From NCBI GenBank assembly GCA_016124645.1, contig WGNE01000042.1, positions 1-50,826 of the forward strand: 50,826 nt of DNA, in the 5' to 3' direction. The DNA is from Alphaproteobacteria bacterium (GTDB taxonomy: Bacteria; Pseudomonadota; Alphaproteobacteria; Micavibrionales; UBA2020). Below, in pieces: positions 1-7,759 of the stretch (position 1 is its first letter; each line of letters opens with the position of its first letter). The notes beneath the pieces are model-generated. The model was not told the DNA's origin and did not search any database. It saw only the letters and a program-made list of their open reading frames with translations. Position numbers and translations under genes: made by a program.

Positions 1-68
1 AGGACGGGGGTGCGGCTCCGGCGGGGCGCGACGCTAACTGCCTGACAATAAAAGATTCATTTCTGCTT

Positions 69-97
69 TTGCACCCTTCCGGGCGCGGGCGTATAAT
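69..97 (+). promoter_or_regulatory. Sigma-70-type promoter for mutM
   Basis: A TTGCAC hexamer (69-74), a 17-bp spacer and a perfect TATAAT (92-97) lie about 50 bp before the mutM start. Spacing and sequence fit a housekeeping promoter. Bases 1-68 hold no gene I can support. Confidence 0.7.
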
Positions 98-145
98 ATA
101 AAGAGCAAGCATTTCTTGAAAAACAACGCCCAGCGGAGCTGCGCC

Positions 146-988
146 ATGCCGGAATTGCCGGAAGTCGAAACCGTCTGCCGCGGCCTTGAAAAGGCGCTGG
201 CGGGCCAGAAAATCGCGGAGGTGCGCCTGAACCGCAAGGGGCTGCGCATCCCCTTCCCCGCGGGGCTGAAGCGCCTTGGCGGCGCGAAGATCCTCTCCGT
301 GGGGCGCAGGGCCAAATACATCCTGATGCCGCTGGATACGGGGCAGACGGTCATTTTGCACCTCGGCATGTCGGGGCGCATGGTCATCACGCCCGAAGGC
401 GCGCATTACGCCCCCGAAAAGCACGACCACATGCTGCTGCGGATGAAGAACGGCACGCAGGTCACCTTCAACGACCCCCGCCGCTTCGGCCTCGTCGATA
501 TCACCCCCACCAATGACGTGGAAAAGCACCGGCTTTTCAGCCATCTGGGGCCCGAGCCGCTGGAGAAGGCCTTCGACGCGGATTTCCTCGCGGAAAAGCT
601 CAAGGGGCGCAAGACCGACATCAAAATCGCCATCATGGATCAGAAGATCGTGGTGGGCGTTGGCAACATATACGCGTCCGAGGCGCTGTTCCGCGCCGGC
701 ATCGACCCGCGCCGCAAGGCGGGCGCGCTGAAAAGGCCCGAGGTCGAAAAACTCGTCGCCGCCATCCGCGCGGTCCTGAAGGCCGCCATAAAAGCGGGCG
801 GCAGCAGCCTGCGAGATTATGTGCAGACGGACGGGGAGCTGGGCTATTTCCAGCACCGCTGGGCCGTCTATGGCAAGGAAGGAAAGCCCTGCAAGGGCTG
901 CACCTGCGACGCCGCGAAGACAGGCGGCATCCACCGCATCGTGCAGGGCGCGCGCGCAACATTCTTCTGTCCGGTCAAACAAAAGTAA
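146..988 (+). CDS. mutM: Formamidopyrimidine-DNA glycosylase (Fpg/MutM)
   Basis: Base-excision repair enzyme that removes 8-oxoguanine and other oxidised purines and nicks the abasic site. The start at 146 gives the family N-terminus MPELPEVETV, in which Pro2 is the Schiff-base nucleophile and Glu3 assists; an upstream in-frame ATG at 116 would bury it. The family lysine (K57), LGMSGRM (73-79), the NDPRRFG loop and VGNIYASEALF are all present; 280 aa is normal. The C-terminal zinc finger is odd: cysteines at 249, 252, 254 and 275, but the usual last cysteine (CPxCQ) is Lys278 in CPVKQK. The extra Cys254 might replace it. It heads the mutM / hydratase / rpsT / dnaA cluster common in alphaproteobacteria. 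Confidence 0.96.
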   Translation: MPELPEVETVCRGLEKALAGQKIAEVRLNRKGLRIPFPAGLKRLGGAKILSVGRRAKYILMPLDTGQTVILHLGMSGRMVITPEGAHYAPEKHDHMLLRMKNGTQVTFNDPRRFGLVDITPTNDVEKHRLFSHLGPEPLEKAFDADFLAEKLKGRKTDIKIAIMDQKIVVGVGNIYASEALFRAGIDPRRKAGALKRPEVEKLVAAIRAVLKAAIKAGGSSLRDYVQTDGELGYFQHRWAVYGKEGKPCKGCTCDAAKTGGIHRIVQGARATFFCPVKQK

Positions 989-1001
989 GGTAGAAAAGAT
1001 C

Positions 1002-1529
1002 ATGCAAGGCAAACACATCCATAAAGGCGTCATCCTCGCCGCGATCGTCGCGCTGGTGATGCAGTTCCCCGCCGCCGCGCACGCGCAGCAAAAGCCGCAC
1101 AGCCCCGGCGACAAGACGGTCTATTCCGACGCCATCCCCGACCTGCCGCTGATGGACGGCATGAAGGAGCAAGCGCCGGACAAGGACGCGCAGGACCAGC
1201 AACAGCAGGCGAGCGGCCCCGGCGACGTGCCCCTGCCCAAGTCCACCACCGCGCAGGTGCAGGGCAACGACAAGCAGGTCATCACCTATTACCACCAGAA
1301 GCTGACCGACATGGGCTGGAAGCCGACCGATTCAACCATGCACACCTATACGCGCGACGGAAAGACCATGTCGATCAACACCGACTACCGCAACGGCAAC
1401 ACCACCGTGCAGTTCCAGGTCGTGCCCAATTCGCAGGCGGACCAGCTGGCCCCGGCGCAGGTCGGCGGCACCAAGGTCAACACGCCGCTGGCCCCGAACC
1501 CGACCGCCGTCCAGCCCATGAGGAACTAG
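1002..1529 (+). CDS. Secreted protein of unknown function
   Basis: A 175-aa protein I do not recognise. It opens with a clear signal peptide: a basic start, a hydrophobic stretch (about residues 10-25) and a likely cleavage site AHA/Q near residue 28. The mature part is rich in Gln, Pro and Asp up to about residue 75, followed by a compact segment (TYYHQKLTDMGWKPTDST) that looks like a small alpha/beta fold in a periplasmic protein. It starts 13 bp after mutM and ends 17 bp before the hydratase gene, so it is probably co-transcribed with both. Periplasmic location is inferred from the signal peptide only; no lipobox is present. Confidence 0.75.
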   Translation: MQGKHIHKGVILAAIVALVMQFPAAAHAQQKPHSPGDKTVYSDAIPDLPLMDGMKEQAPDKDAQDQQQQASGPGDVPLPKSTTAQVQGNDKQVITYYHQKLTDMGWKPTDSTMHTYTRDGKTMSINTDYRNGNTTVQFQVVPNSQADQLAPAQVGGTKVNTPLAPNPTAVQPMRN

Positions 1530-1546
1530 AAACGAGGAAAAGATAA

Positions 1547-2368
1547 ATGACCGTTCAGGCACAACCCGTAGCGCAAGAGAGAAACACCGACATGAGCTTT
1601 GAAAACCTGCTGACCGAAAAACAGGGCAAGACCGGCATCATCACCCTGAACCGCCCCAAGGCGCTCAATGCGCTCTGCCAGGCGCTGATGGACGAGCTGA
1701 CCGCCGCGATCGACGCCTTCGAGAAAGACGGGGACGTGCGCGTCATCGTCATCACCGGCAGCGAGAAGGCCTTCGCCGCGGGCGCGGACATCAAGGAGAT
1801 GGCGCCCAAGAGCTACATGGACGTCTATAAGGAAGACTTCATCACGAAAAACTGGGAGCGCGCGACGAATTGCCGCAAGCCCGTCATCGCCGCCGTGGCC
1901 GGATACTGCCTTGGCGGCGGCTGCGAGCTCGCGATGATGTGCGACTTCATCATCGCCGCCGACACCGCGAAGTTCAGCCAGCCCGAGATCACCATCGGCA
2001 CCATTCCGGGCGCGGGCGGCACCCAGCGCCTGACCCGCGCCGTGGGCAAGGCCAAGGCGATGGAGCTGTGCATGACCGGCCGCATGATGGACGCGCAAGA
2101 GGCCGAGCGCGCCGGGCTCGTCGCCCGCGTGGTGCCCGCCGCGGACCTCATGAAGGACGTGCTGGCCACGGCGGAGAAAATCGCCGCCTTCTCCCTGCCC
2201 GCGCTGATGATGGTCAAGGAATCGGTCAATGCGGCCTATGAGACCACCCTGCGCCAGGGGCTGCAGTACGAGCGCCGCCTGTTCCATTCCACCTTCGCCA
2301 CCGAGGACCAGAAAGAAGGCATGAGCGCCTTCGCCGAAAAGCGCGCCGCAGCCTTCAAAGACAAGTAA
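1547..2368 (+). CDS. Enoyl-CoA hydratase (crotonase family)
   Basis: Predicted to hydrate 2-trans-enoyl-CoA to 3-hydroxyacyl-CoA in beta-oxidation. The protein closely follows mitochondrial short-chain hydratase: the oxyanion-hole segment [15 protein letters not shown] (71-85), [11 protein letters not shown] with catalytic-type Glu127, [18 protein letters not shown] with the second glutamate Glu147, and [10 protein letters not shown] later on. Both catalytic glutamates are present, so activity is likely. The start at 1547 has a GAGG ribosome site; Met16 (1592) would match the homologue N-terminus MSFENL and is the alternative. Its place between mutM and rpsT is common in alphaproteobacteria and says little about function. 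Confidence 0.92.
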   Translation: MTVQAQPVAQERNTDMSFENLLTEKQGKTGIITLNRPKALNALCQALMDELTAAIDAFEKDGDVRVIVITGSEKAFAAGADIKEMAPKSYMDVYKEDFITKNWERATNCRKPVIAAVAGYCLGGGCELAMMCDFIIAADTAKFSQPEITIGTIPGAGGTQRLTRAVGKAKAMELCMTGRMMDAQEAERAGLVARVVPAADLMKDVLATAEKIAAFSLPALMMVKESVNAAYETTLRQGLQYERRLFHSTFATEDQKEGMSAFAEKRAAAFKDK

Positions 2369-2455
2369 AATCAAAGGGTAAAAGGCATATAGCCCCTGAA
2401 AATACGGCCATTGGCGGGCCAAAACCCCCTTCCGGCCGGTTTTCAGGAGCTTTCC

Positions 2456-2464
2456 TTATCCACA
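2456..2464 (+). promoter_or_regulatory. Perfect DnaA box upstream of rpsT
   Basis: TTATCCACA exactly matches the E. coli consensus DnaA box. It ends 6 bp before the -35 hexamer of the rpsT promoter, a position suited to control by DnaA. Confidence 0.65.
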
Positions 2465-2470
2465 ACTTTG

Positions 2471-2499
2471 TTGACATTACGGCCAATCCCCTTTAAAAC
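2471..2499 (+). promoter_or_regulatory. Promoter for rpsT
   Basis: A perfect -35 (TTGACA, 2471-2476), a 17-bp spacer and a -10-like TAAAAC (2494-2499). The leader to the rpsT start is about 100 nt. Two GANTC sites (2533 and 2553) lie in the leader. Confidence 0.6.
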
Positions 2500-2607
2500 C
2501 CTGAAATCCTAGGCAACGGGCGGCTTCGGGCCGATTCTGCCTGCTGGATGAAGAATCCGTGAGATTTTAAAGATTTAAACGACCGCTAAGGAAAGAGAAC
2601 CTGAAAT

Positions 2608-2877
2608 ATGGCCATTCACAAGTCAGCCAAGAAACGCATCCGCCGCAACAACCGCGCGAAAGACGTTAACAAGAGCCGCGTGTCGCAAATGCGCACCTAT
2701 ATCAAGAAGGTCGAAGAAGCCATCAGCACCGGCGACCAGAAAGCCGCTGCCGAAGCCCTGAAGGCCGCCCAGCCCAAGATCCAGAAGACGGCGGGCAAAG
2801 GCATCATCCACAAGAAGACCGCCTCGCGCAAAATCTCGCGCCTGTCGAAAAAGGTCAAGTCGATCGCCGCCAAGTAA
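2608..2877 (+). CDS. rpsT: 30S ribosomal protein S20
   Basis: Primary 16S rRNA-binding protein of the small subunit. The 89-aa, lysine- and arginine-rich sequence starts MAIHKSAKKRIRRN and ends LSKKVKSIAAK, as in S20, and is of normal length. An AGGAAAGAG ribosome site precedes the ATG. It is followed at once by a strong terminator and then the long rpsT-dnaA gap, so it is a single-gene unit with its own promoter, next to a DnaA box. Confidence 0.97.
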   Translation: MAIHKSAKKRIRRNNRAKDVNKSRVSQMRTYIKKVEEAISTGDQKAAAEALKAAQPKIQKTAGKGIIHKKTASRKISRLSKKVKSIAAK

Positions 2878-2890
2878 TCCGGCTTCGAGA

Positions 2891-2932
2891 CGCAAAAAAA
2901 CGCCGCGGATTTTTCCCGGCGTTTTTTTTGCG
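2891..2932 (+). terminator. Rho-independent terminator of rpsT
   Basis: CGCAAAAAAACGCCG pairs with CGGCGTTTTTTTTGCG over about 15 bp (one extra T), with a T run in the 3' arm. It separates rpsT from the repeat-rich region before dnaA. Confidence 0.85.
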
Positions 2933-2949
2933 CCTGAAAACCGCCGGAC

Positions 2950-3033
2950 GATTCTCCGGGCATGATTCTTCACGCGCGATTCTGCCCGCGAGATTCCGCG
3001 CGCGCGATTCACCGGAAATGATTCCCCCCGAAG
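2950..3033 (+). repeat. Six 14-bp direct repeats headed by GATTC
   Basis: GATTC occurs at 2950, 2964, 2978, 2992, 3006 and 3020, exactly every 14 bp. The six units share consensus GATTCNNCNSRMRN, with C at unit position 8 invariant. Each head is a GANTC site, the target of CcrM adenine methylation. A seventh site in opposite orientation (GAATC) is at 3044. Confidence 0.85.
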
Positions 3034-3208
3034 TCAAGAATGAGAATCCCGAAAAGCGCGCGCCGATCGCGCCGTTCCTGCGAAAGCCTGTCAACGCAAA
3101 AAATTCTCTCCGCGCGTTTTTTCGCGCGCGAATGAGTCGTTGAAATTTTCAAGGGAAAATATCGGAATAAAAACGTCGAAATTGGATACGTTTCTTTCTT
3201 TTTTGAAT

Positions 3209-3217
3209 TTATCCACA
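3209..3217 (+). promoter_or_regulatory. Perfect DnaA box upstream of dnaA
   Basis: TTATCCACA, identical to the consensus, at the end of an AT-rich stretch and 7 bp before the candidate dnaA -35. The placement suits autoregulation or origin function. Confidence 0.7.
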
Positions 3218-3224
3218 ATAGTCC

Positions 3225-3253
3225 TTGCGACTCATTTTCGTGGATTGTAGTGT
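3225..3253 (+). promoter_or_regulatory. Possible dnaA promoter
   Basis: TTGCGA (3225-3230), a 17-bp spacer and TAGTGT (3248-3253). The -10 is weak. If used, it gives a dnaA leader of about 365 nt containing the 25-bp hairpin repeats. Confidence 0.3.
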
Positions 3254-3420
3254 TCTTCCACTTCACCAGCGATGCACGGCCAAAAGCGTTGAAACCCGCT
3301 ATTTTCAAGCGTTTTCAGCCGTGTGCCGGTGAAGCTTCAGACGAAGAAACAACAGAATCGTTTATCATCTTGTTGCTCTCGCGACCAAAAGAAAAACGCT
3401 TTTTCAGGGGTTCCTTCCTC

Positions 3421-3495
3421 GCCTCGTTCCGAGGCAAAAACACAAGCCTCGTTCCGAGGCAAAACCACGCGCTCCGTTCCGGGGCGAAATCGCTT
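3421..3495 (+). repeat. Three 25-bp direct repeats, each a small hairpin
   Basis: Units start at 3421, 3446 and 3471. Units 1 and 2 open GCCTCGTTCCGAGGC, a 6-bp stem with a TTC loop. Unit 3 reads GCTCCGTTCCGGGGC, in which a T-A pair has become C-G and a C-G pair a T-G wobble, so pairing is kept. Confidence 0.8.
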
Positions 3496-3626
3496 CACTT
3501 CCACGGGCGATGAAAAGATAAAAACGTCGCCGCCGGGCGGCACAGGGACCGACAAGGTTGTCACCGGCATAAAGACGTTTTTTTGGAACGAGATATTTTT
3601 GGGCACGTTCTTTTCGAGGGTTCGAC

Positions 3627-5042
3627 ATGTTTGAAAGCGCGACAACGGCAGTCATCACGGCAACGGAAAACGACACTTCTCCCGTGGCGGCTCTCGACGA
3701 CCGTTTCGCGCAGGTCGCCGCCCAGCTGCGCAAGGAACTGGGCGACACCGCCTTTCGCAGCTGGATCGCGCCGCTCGCATCCGTCTCCCTTTCCGGCGGC
3801 GTGCTGGAAATCGCCGCGCCCACGCGCTTCGTGCGCGACTGGGTGGCCGCGCGCTACGCGGACCGCATCCGCGCGCTCTGGCAGCAGAACTTCGGCGCCG
3901 CCCCGCGCGTCGATATCAGCGTTTCCGCCCGCAAGACCGGCGCGGCGCGGCCCATCAGCGCGGAAGATGCGCTGGTGCCCGTCGCCAACGAAAACGCCGA
4001 CGCGCCGGCGGGCGAGGATATTTCCTCCCCCCTCGACGCGCGCTTCACCTTCGAGACCTATATCACCGGCAAATCGAACGAGCTGGCCTATGCCGCCGCG
4101 CGCAAGGTGGCGGACAGCGCGGACGTGCCCTTCAACCCGCTGTTCCTGCAGGGCGGCGTCGGCCTTGGCAAGACGCACCTGATGCACGCCATCGCCCACA
4201 GCATCCGCACGCAGAACCCGCAGCGCAAGGTCGTCTATATGTCGGCCGAGAAGTTCATGTACCGCTTCGTGCGCGCGCTGCGCTTCAAGGACACGATGGC
4301 CTTCAAGGAGCAGTTCCGCACCGTGGACGTGCTGATGATCGACGACATCCAGTTCATCTGCGGCAAGGAATCGACGCAGGAGGAATTCTTCCACACCTTC
4401 AACGCGCTCATCGACCAGGGCAAGCAGATCGTCGTTTCCGCCGACAAGTCGCCTTCCGACCTCGACGGCATCGAGGAACGGCTGCGCTCGCGCCTCGGCA
4501 TGGGCCTCGTGGCGGACATCCACCCCACGACCTACGAGCTGCGCCTCGGCATCCTGCAGTCCAAATGCGCGCTGATGAAGCGCGAGCTGCCGCAGGACGT
4601 GCTGGAGTTCCTTGCCGACAAGATCGCCGCCAACGTGCGCGAGCTGGAAGGCGCGCTCAACCGCCTCATCGCCCATGCCGAGCTGGTGAACCGCCCGGTG
4701 ACGGTGGAAAGCGCGCAAGACCTTTTGCAGGACCTTCTGCGCGCCAACGACCGCCGCGTGACGGTGGAGGACATCCAGAAGAAAGTCGCCGCGCATTACA
4801 ACATCCGCGTGGCCGACATGCACTCCCCGCGCCGCGCGCGCCCCGTGGCCCGCCCCCGGCAGGTGGCCATGTACCTCGCCAAGGCGCTCACCCAGCACTC
4901 GCTGCCGGAAATCGGCCGCAAGTTCGGCGGGCGCGACCATACCACCATCATCCACGGCGTGCGCCGCATCGAATCCCTGATGGAGACCGACCGCGGCATC
5001 CGCGAGGATATCGACATCCTCACCCGCGCCATTTCGGGATAA
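3627..5042 (+). CDS. dnaA: Chromosomal replication initiator protein DnaA
   Basis: AAA+ ATPase that binds DnaA boxes and opens the origin. At 471 aa it is a normal size. Domain I is seen at about residues 27-95 ([13 protein letters not shown]), a Pro/Ala-rich linker follows, Walker A GGVGLGKT is at 176-183, Walker B-type [11 protein letters not shown] follows, and the domain IV DNA-binding signature [16 protein letters not shown] is near the C-terminus. A CGAGGG ribosome site 6 bp before the ATG supports the start. The upstream region carries a DnaA box and phased GANTC sites, suggesting autoregulation and methylation-linked control, as known for dnaA in Caulobacter. No clear terminator follows. 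Confidence 0.98.
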   Translation: MFESATTAVITATENDTSPVAALDDRFAQVAAQLRKELGDTAFRSWIAPLASVSLSGGVLEIAAPTRFVRDWVAARYADRIRALWQQNFGAAPRVDISVSARKTGAARPISAEDALVPVANENADAPAGEDISSPLDARFTFETYITGKSNELAYAAARKVADSADVPFNPLFLQGGVGLGKTHLMHAIAHSIRTQNPQRKVVYMSAEKFMYRFVRALRFKDTMAFKEQFRTVDVLMIDDIQFICGKESTQEEFFHTFNALIDQGKQIVVSADKSPSDLDGIEERLRSRLGMGLVADIHPTTYELRLGILQSKCALMKRELPQDVLEFLADKIAANVRELEGALNRLIAHAELVNRPVTVESAQDLLQDLLRANDRRVTVEDIQKKVAAHYNIRVADMHSPRRARPVARPRQVAMYLAKALTQHSLPEIGRKFGGRDHTTIIHGVRRIESLMETDRGIREDIDILTRAISG

Positions 5043-5090
5043 GGGCGGTTTTTTCCGTTTTTCTGTAACTTTTGCGACCGTTTTGCGGAA

Positions 5091-5119
5091 TTGGCTTATA
5101 GAGGCCTTTGGCCTATATT
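5091..5119 (+). promoter_or_regulatory. Promoter for the DsbD-like gene
   Basis: TTGGCT (5091-5096), a 17-bp spacer and TATATT (5114-5119), about 40 bp before the start at 5160. Good spacing and -10. Confidence 0.5.
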
Positions 5120-5159
5120 CTATAAGCATGACCAACCCCCGACCTTGAAGGGATTCCCG

Positions 5160-7136
5160 ATGCGCGCCGCCCCTATGTCCTCCCGCTTCCTGACCGCCTG
5201 TTTCGCGCTTTTCTGCGCCGCGCTGCTGGCCCTGCCCGCAACGGCCCGCGCCGGGGAGCAACCGCAGCACGTGCAGGCGCGGCTTTTCAGCCCCGTCACC
5301 GCCACGGGGACGGACAAGACGGCGCCCGTCGCGCTCGAGATCATCCTCGACGACAAATGGGACACCTACTGGCGCACGCCGGGGGATGCGGGCCTCGCCC
5401 CCGCCTTCGACTGGAAGGGCTCCGAGAACTTCGCGGACGCCACGGTGCGATGGCCCGCCCCGCGCCGTCAGGAAGTCTCCGACATCGACAACATCATCTA
5501 CACCGGCAAGGTCGTCTTCCCGCTGCAAATCGCCCTGCAGCGCCCGGGGGAGGCCTTGAAGCTGCACCTGAAGCTCGACCTGCTCATCTGCCATGAAATC
5601 TGCGTGCCGGAAAGCCATACGCTGGACTTCTCCCTGCCCGCGGGGACGGCGGAACCCTCGGCGGATGCGGAGGCCTACAAGCAGGCGCTGGCCACCCTGT
5701 CCAAAAAAGCGGCGGACGTGAAGGGCTTTCACTTCGACAAGGCCTGGGTCGATGTGGACCCCGCCAACAAGAACTACCTCGTGGTGGAAGCGACCCTGCC
5801 GGACGGCCCCGGCAAGAACGCCGATCTTTTCGTGGAGAACAAGGCCTTCCTGACCTTCGGCAAGCCCGAGATCACCACCAAGGACGGCAAGACCGATTTC
5901 CGCGCCGAGATTCACGCCCCCGACACCACCGCCGCGCTGCGCAAGAGCCTGTCGGACGGCCCGCTGACCCTGACCTATGTCGATGACGACGGCAAGGCGA
6001 TAGAGGGCAGCCTGCAGCTGGGCGGCAAGCCCGCGGGGGCGGAAGAGCCCGCCGCGCCCGCCGCGATAAAAGAGAAGATCGAGGGGCTGGACCTGCGCGT
6101 GCTGCTGCTGGCGCTGCTGGGCGGGCTTATCCTGAACCTCATGCCCTGCGTCTTGCCCGTCTTGTCGCTGAAGGTCCTCTCCGTCGTCAGCCACGGCGGG
6201 AAGGACAGCAAGGCCGCGATCTTCCGCAACTTCATGGCCTCCTCGCTCGGCATCATCGTTTCCTTCTGGCTCATGGCGGGCGCGCTGGTGCTGCTGAAGG
6301 ACGCGGGCCAGAGCATCGGCTGGGGCATCCAGTTCCAGCACCCGGCCTTCCTCATCTTCCTCATCGCCGTTCTGGTGCTTTTCGCCGCCAATATGTGGGG
6401 GCTGTTCGAAATCCCCATCCCGCGCTTCATCGCCCGCAACATTCCGGCCAAGCACGAGCATGAGCCGACCTTCCTCGGCCACTTCCTGACGGGCGCCTTC
6501 GCGACCTTGCTGGCCACGCCCTGCTCCGCGCCCTTTCTGGGCACCGCCATCGGCTTCGCGCTGGCGCGCGGCGCGGTGGAGATTTTCGCCATCTTCACCT
6601 TTCTCGGCCTCGGCCTTGCGCTGCCCTACATGCTGCTGGCGGTCTCGCCCCGGCTGTTCAAATACATGCCCAAGCCCGGCAAGTGGATGGTGACGCTGAA
6701 AAAGACGCTGGCCGTCGTGCTGCTGCTCACCGCCGTCTGGCTGGTGCACGTCGTCGTCGTCATCCGCACCATGCCGACGCTGGACGCGGGCTGGCAGAAG
6801 TTCGACGTCGCGCTCATCGCCCCCGCGGTGGCCGAGGGCAAGACCGTGGTGGTGGACGTGACCGCCGACTGGTGCCTGACCTGCAAGGCCAACAAGAAAT
6901 TCGTGCTGGAGCAGGACGACGTGCAGGACGCGCTTTCCGCCGACAACATCGTGAAGCTGCAGGCGGACTGGACCCACCATGACGAGAAAATCGCCGAATA
7001 CCTCAGGAGCTTCGGCCGTTATGGCATTCCCTTCAACGTGGTTTACGGGCCGGACGCGCCCAAGGGCATCGCCCTGCCCGAGCTTTTGACCAAGAAGGAC
7101 ATTCTGGACGCCATCGACCAGGCGGGCGGGGAATAG
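5160..7136 (+). CDS. DsbD-family thiol:disulfide interchange protein
   Basis: Inner-membrane protein predicted to carry electrons from cytoplasmic thioredoxin to periplasmic disulfides. The start at 5160 gives a signal peptide (ACFALFCAALLALPATARA), and an AAGGGA ribosome site sits 7 bp upstream. Three parts are seen in 658 aa: a periplasmic DsbD-like N-terminal domain with a cysteine pair (ICHEIC, about 143); a CcdA/DsbD-type membrane domain with the redox cysteines in PCVLP (about 328) and TPCSAPF (about 452); and a C-terminal thioredoxin-like domain with DWCLTC (about 570-575). All expected cysteine pairs are present. It resembles the ScsB/DsbD-like branch more than enterobacterial DsbD, so I give no symbol. 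It stands alone between dnaA and the TerB-like pair. Confidence 0.9.
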   Translation: MRAAPMSSRFLTACFALFCAALLALPATARAGEQPQHVQARLFSPVTATGTDKTAPVALEIILDDKWDTYWRTPGDAGLAPAFDWKGSENFADATVRWPAPRRQEVSDIDNIIYTGKVVFPLQIALQRPGEALKLHLKLDLLICHEICVPESHTLDFSLPAGTAEPSADAEAYKQALATLSKKAADVKGFHFDKAWVDVDPANKNYLVVEATLPDGPGKNADLFVENKAFLTFGKPEITTKDGKTDFRAEIHAPDTTAALRKSLSDGPLTLTYVDDDGKAIEGSLQLGGKPAGAEEPAAPAAIKEKIEGLDLRVLLLALLGGLILNLMPCVLPVLSLKVLSVVSHGGKDSKAAIFRNFMASSLGIIVSFWLMAGALVLLKDAGQSIGWGIQFQHPAFLIFLIAVLVLFAANMWGLFEIPIPRFIARNIPAKHEHEPTFLGHFLTGAFATLLATPCSAPFLGTAIGFALARGAVEIFAIFTFLGLGLALPYMLLAVSPRLFKYMPKPGKWMVTLKKTLAVVLLLTAVWLVHVVVVIRTMPTLDAGWQKFDVALIAPAVAEGKTVVVDVTADWCLTCKANKKFVLEQDDVQDALSADNIVKLQADWTHHDEKIAEYLRSFGRYGIPFNVVYGPDAPKGIALPELLTKKDILDAIDQAGGE

Positions 7137-7219
7137 CGGTTTTCTGTCAAAGGGGCGCGCGGGGCTGTTGCGTGGCGGCGCTGCTTGACACTCCCGCGAA
7201 ATAGATTAATCATGAACCC

Positions 7220-7759
7220 ATGAGCACGACGCAACCGCAGATTCCGAACCAGCCCGTCAGCAACAGCACCTTCTACATGTGGCGCTGCATCATCGCCATC
7301 GCCCATGCGGACGGCACCGTTCAGCCCGAGGAATACAAGTACATCGAGCGCATCATCGCGAACATGGACCGCGTCTATGGCCTCTCGGACGAGCAGAAAC
7401 AGACCTTCGAGGAAGACTTCAAGACCCCGCAGAACATCTCGGATCTGCTGCCGCAGATCAACGACCCGCAGGTGCGCGCGCAGCTCATCTATTTCGGCGG
7501 GCTTCTGGCCCATGCGGACGGCGTCGTCACGCCCGAGGAAGACGCCATCCTGAAAAAGCTCCACGCCGACCAGATGGCCGGGCTGGACATGGACCAGATC
7601 CGCAAGCAGGTCAGCGAGCACGTGGCGGACGAGATGTTCCACTACGACATCCAGCGCAGCATGGACCGCCCGCAAAAAGGCTGGTTCCGCCTGCTGGACG
7701 CCTTCATGCTGCGGCTCGGCATCGACCTCATGGAAAACGACGCCGGCCCGGAAAAATGA
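7220..7759 (+). CDS. TerB-like protein, first of a tandem pair
   Basis: A 179-aa helical protein with the TerB-type start FYMWRCIIAIAHADG and QPEE, and a second acidic copy (AHADGVVTPEEDAI) near residue 95. TerB-like domains form all-helical bundles and in other bacteria are linked to tellurite or stress systems or sit beside DnaJ proteins; the role here is unknown. The C-terminal tail (KGWFRLLDAF, LRLGIDLM) recurs in the next gene. The start has no good ribosome site. A TTGACA lies at 7185-7190, but the matching -10 is weak. The gene overlaps the next by 4 bp (ATGA), so the two are translationally coupled. Confidence 0.75.
   Translation: MSTTQPQIPNQPVSNSTFYMWRCIIAIAHADGTVQPEEYKYIERIIANMDRVYGLSDEQKQTFEEDFKTPQNISDLLPQINDPQVRAQLIYFGGLLAHADGVVTPEEDAILKKLHADQMAGLDMDQIRKQVSEHVADEMFHYDIQRSMDRPQKGWFRLLDAFMLRLGIDLMENDAGPEK

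Larger units (their letters stand above)
2878..3626. other. rpsT-dnaA intergenic region, candidate replication origin or dnaA control region
   Basis: There is no convincing gene in these 749 bp. In order they hold the rpsT terminator, six GATTC repeats in exact 14-bp phase (2950-3033), an AT-rich stretch (about 3130-3220), a perfect DnaA box (3209-3217), a possible dnaA promoter (3225-3253), three 25-bp hairpin repeats (3421-3495) and a small palindrome near 3553. Direct repeats, an AT-rich tract and a DnaA box are typical parts of bacterial origins, and GANTC is the CcrM methylation site in alphaproteobacteria. Only two perfect DnaA boxes are seen within 800 bp, and some alphaproteobacteria have oriC elsewhere, so this could be only a dnaA regulatory region. 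Confidence 0.45.

Noticed and set aside
2950..3033. GATTC array as a CRISPR
   Set aside because: The unit is 14 bp with no long identical repeat and no spacers; there are no cas genes.
3561..6980. Minus-strand open frame of 1139 codons opposite dnaA and the DsbD-like gene
   Set aside because: It lies antisense to two clear genes; the protein is rich in His, Arg and Gly with no family motif. Typical shadow frame in GC-rich DNA.
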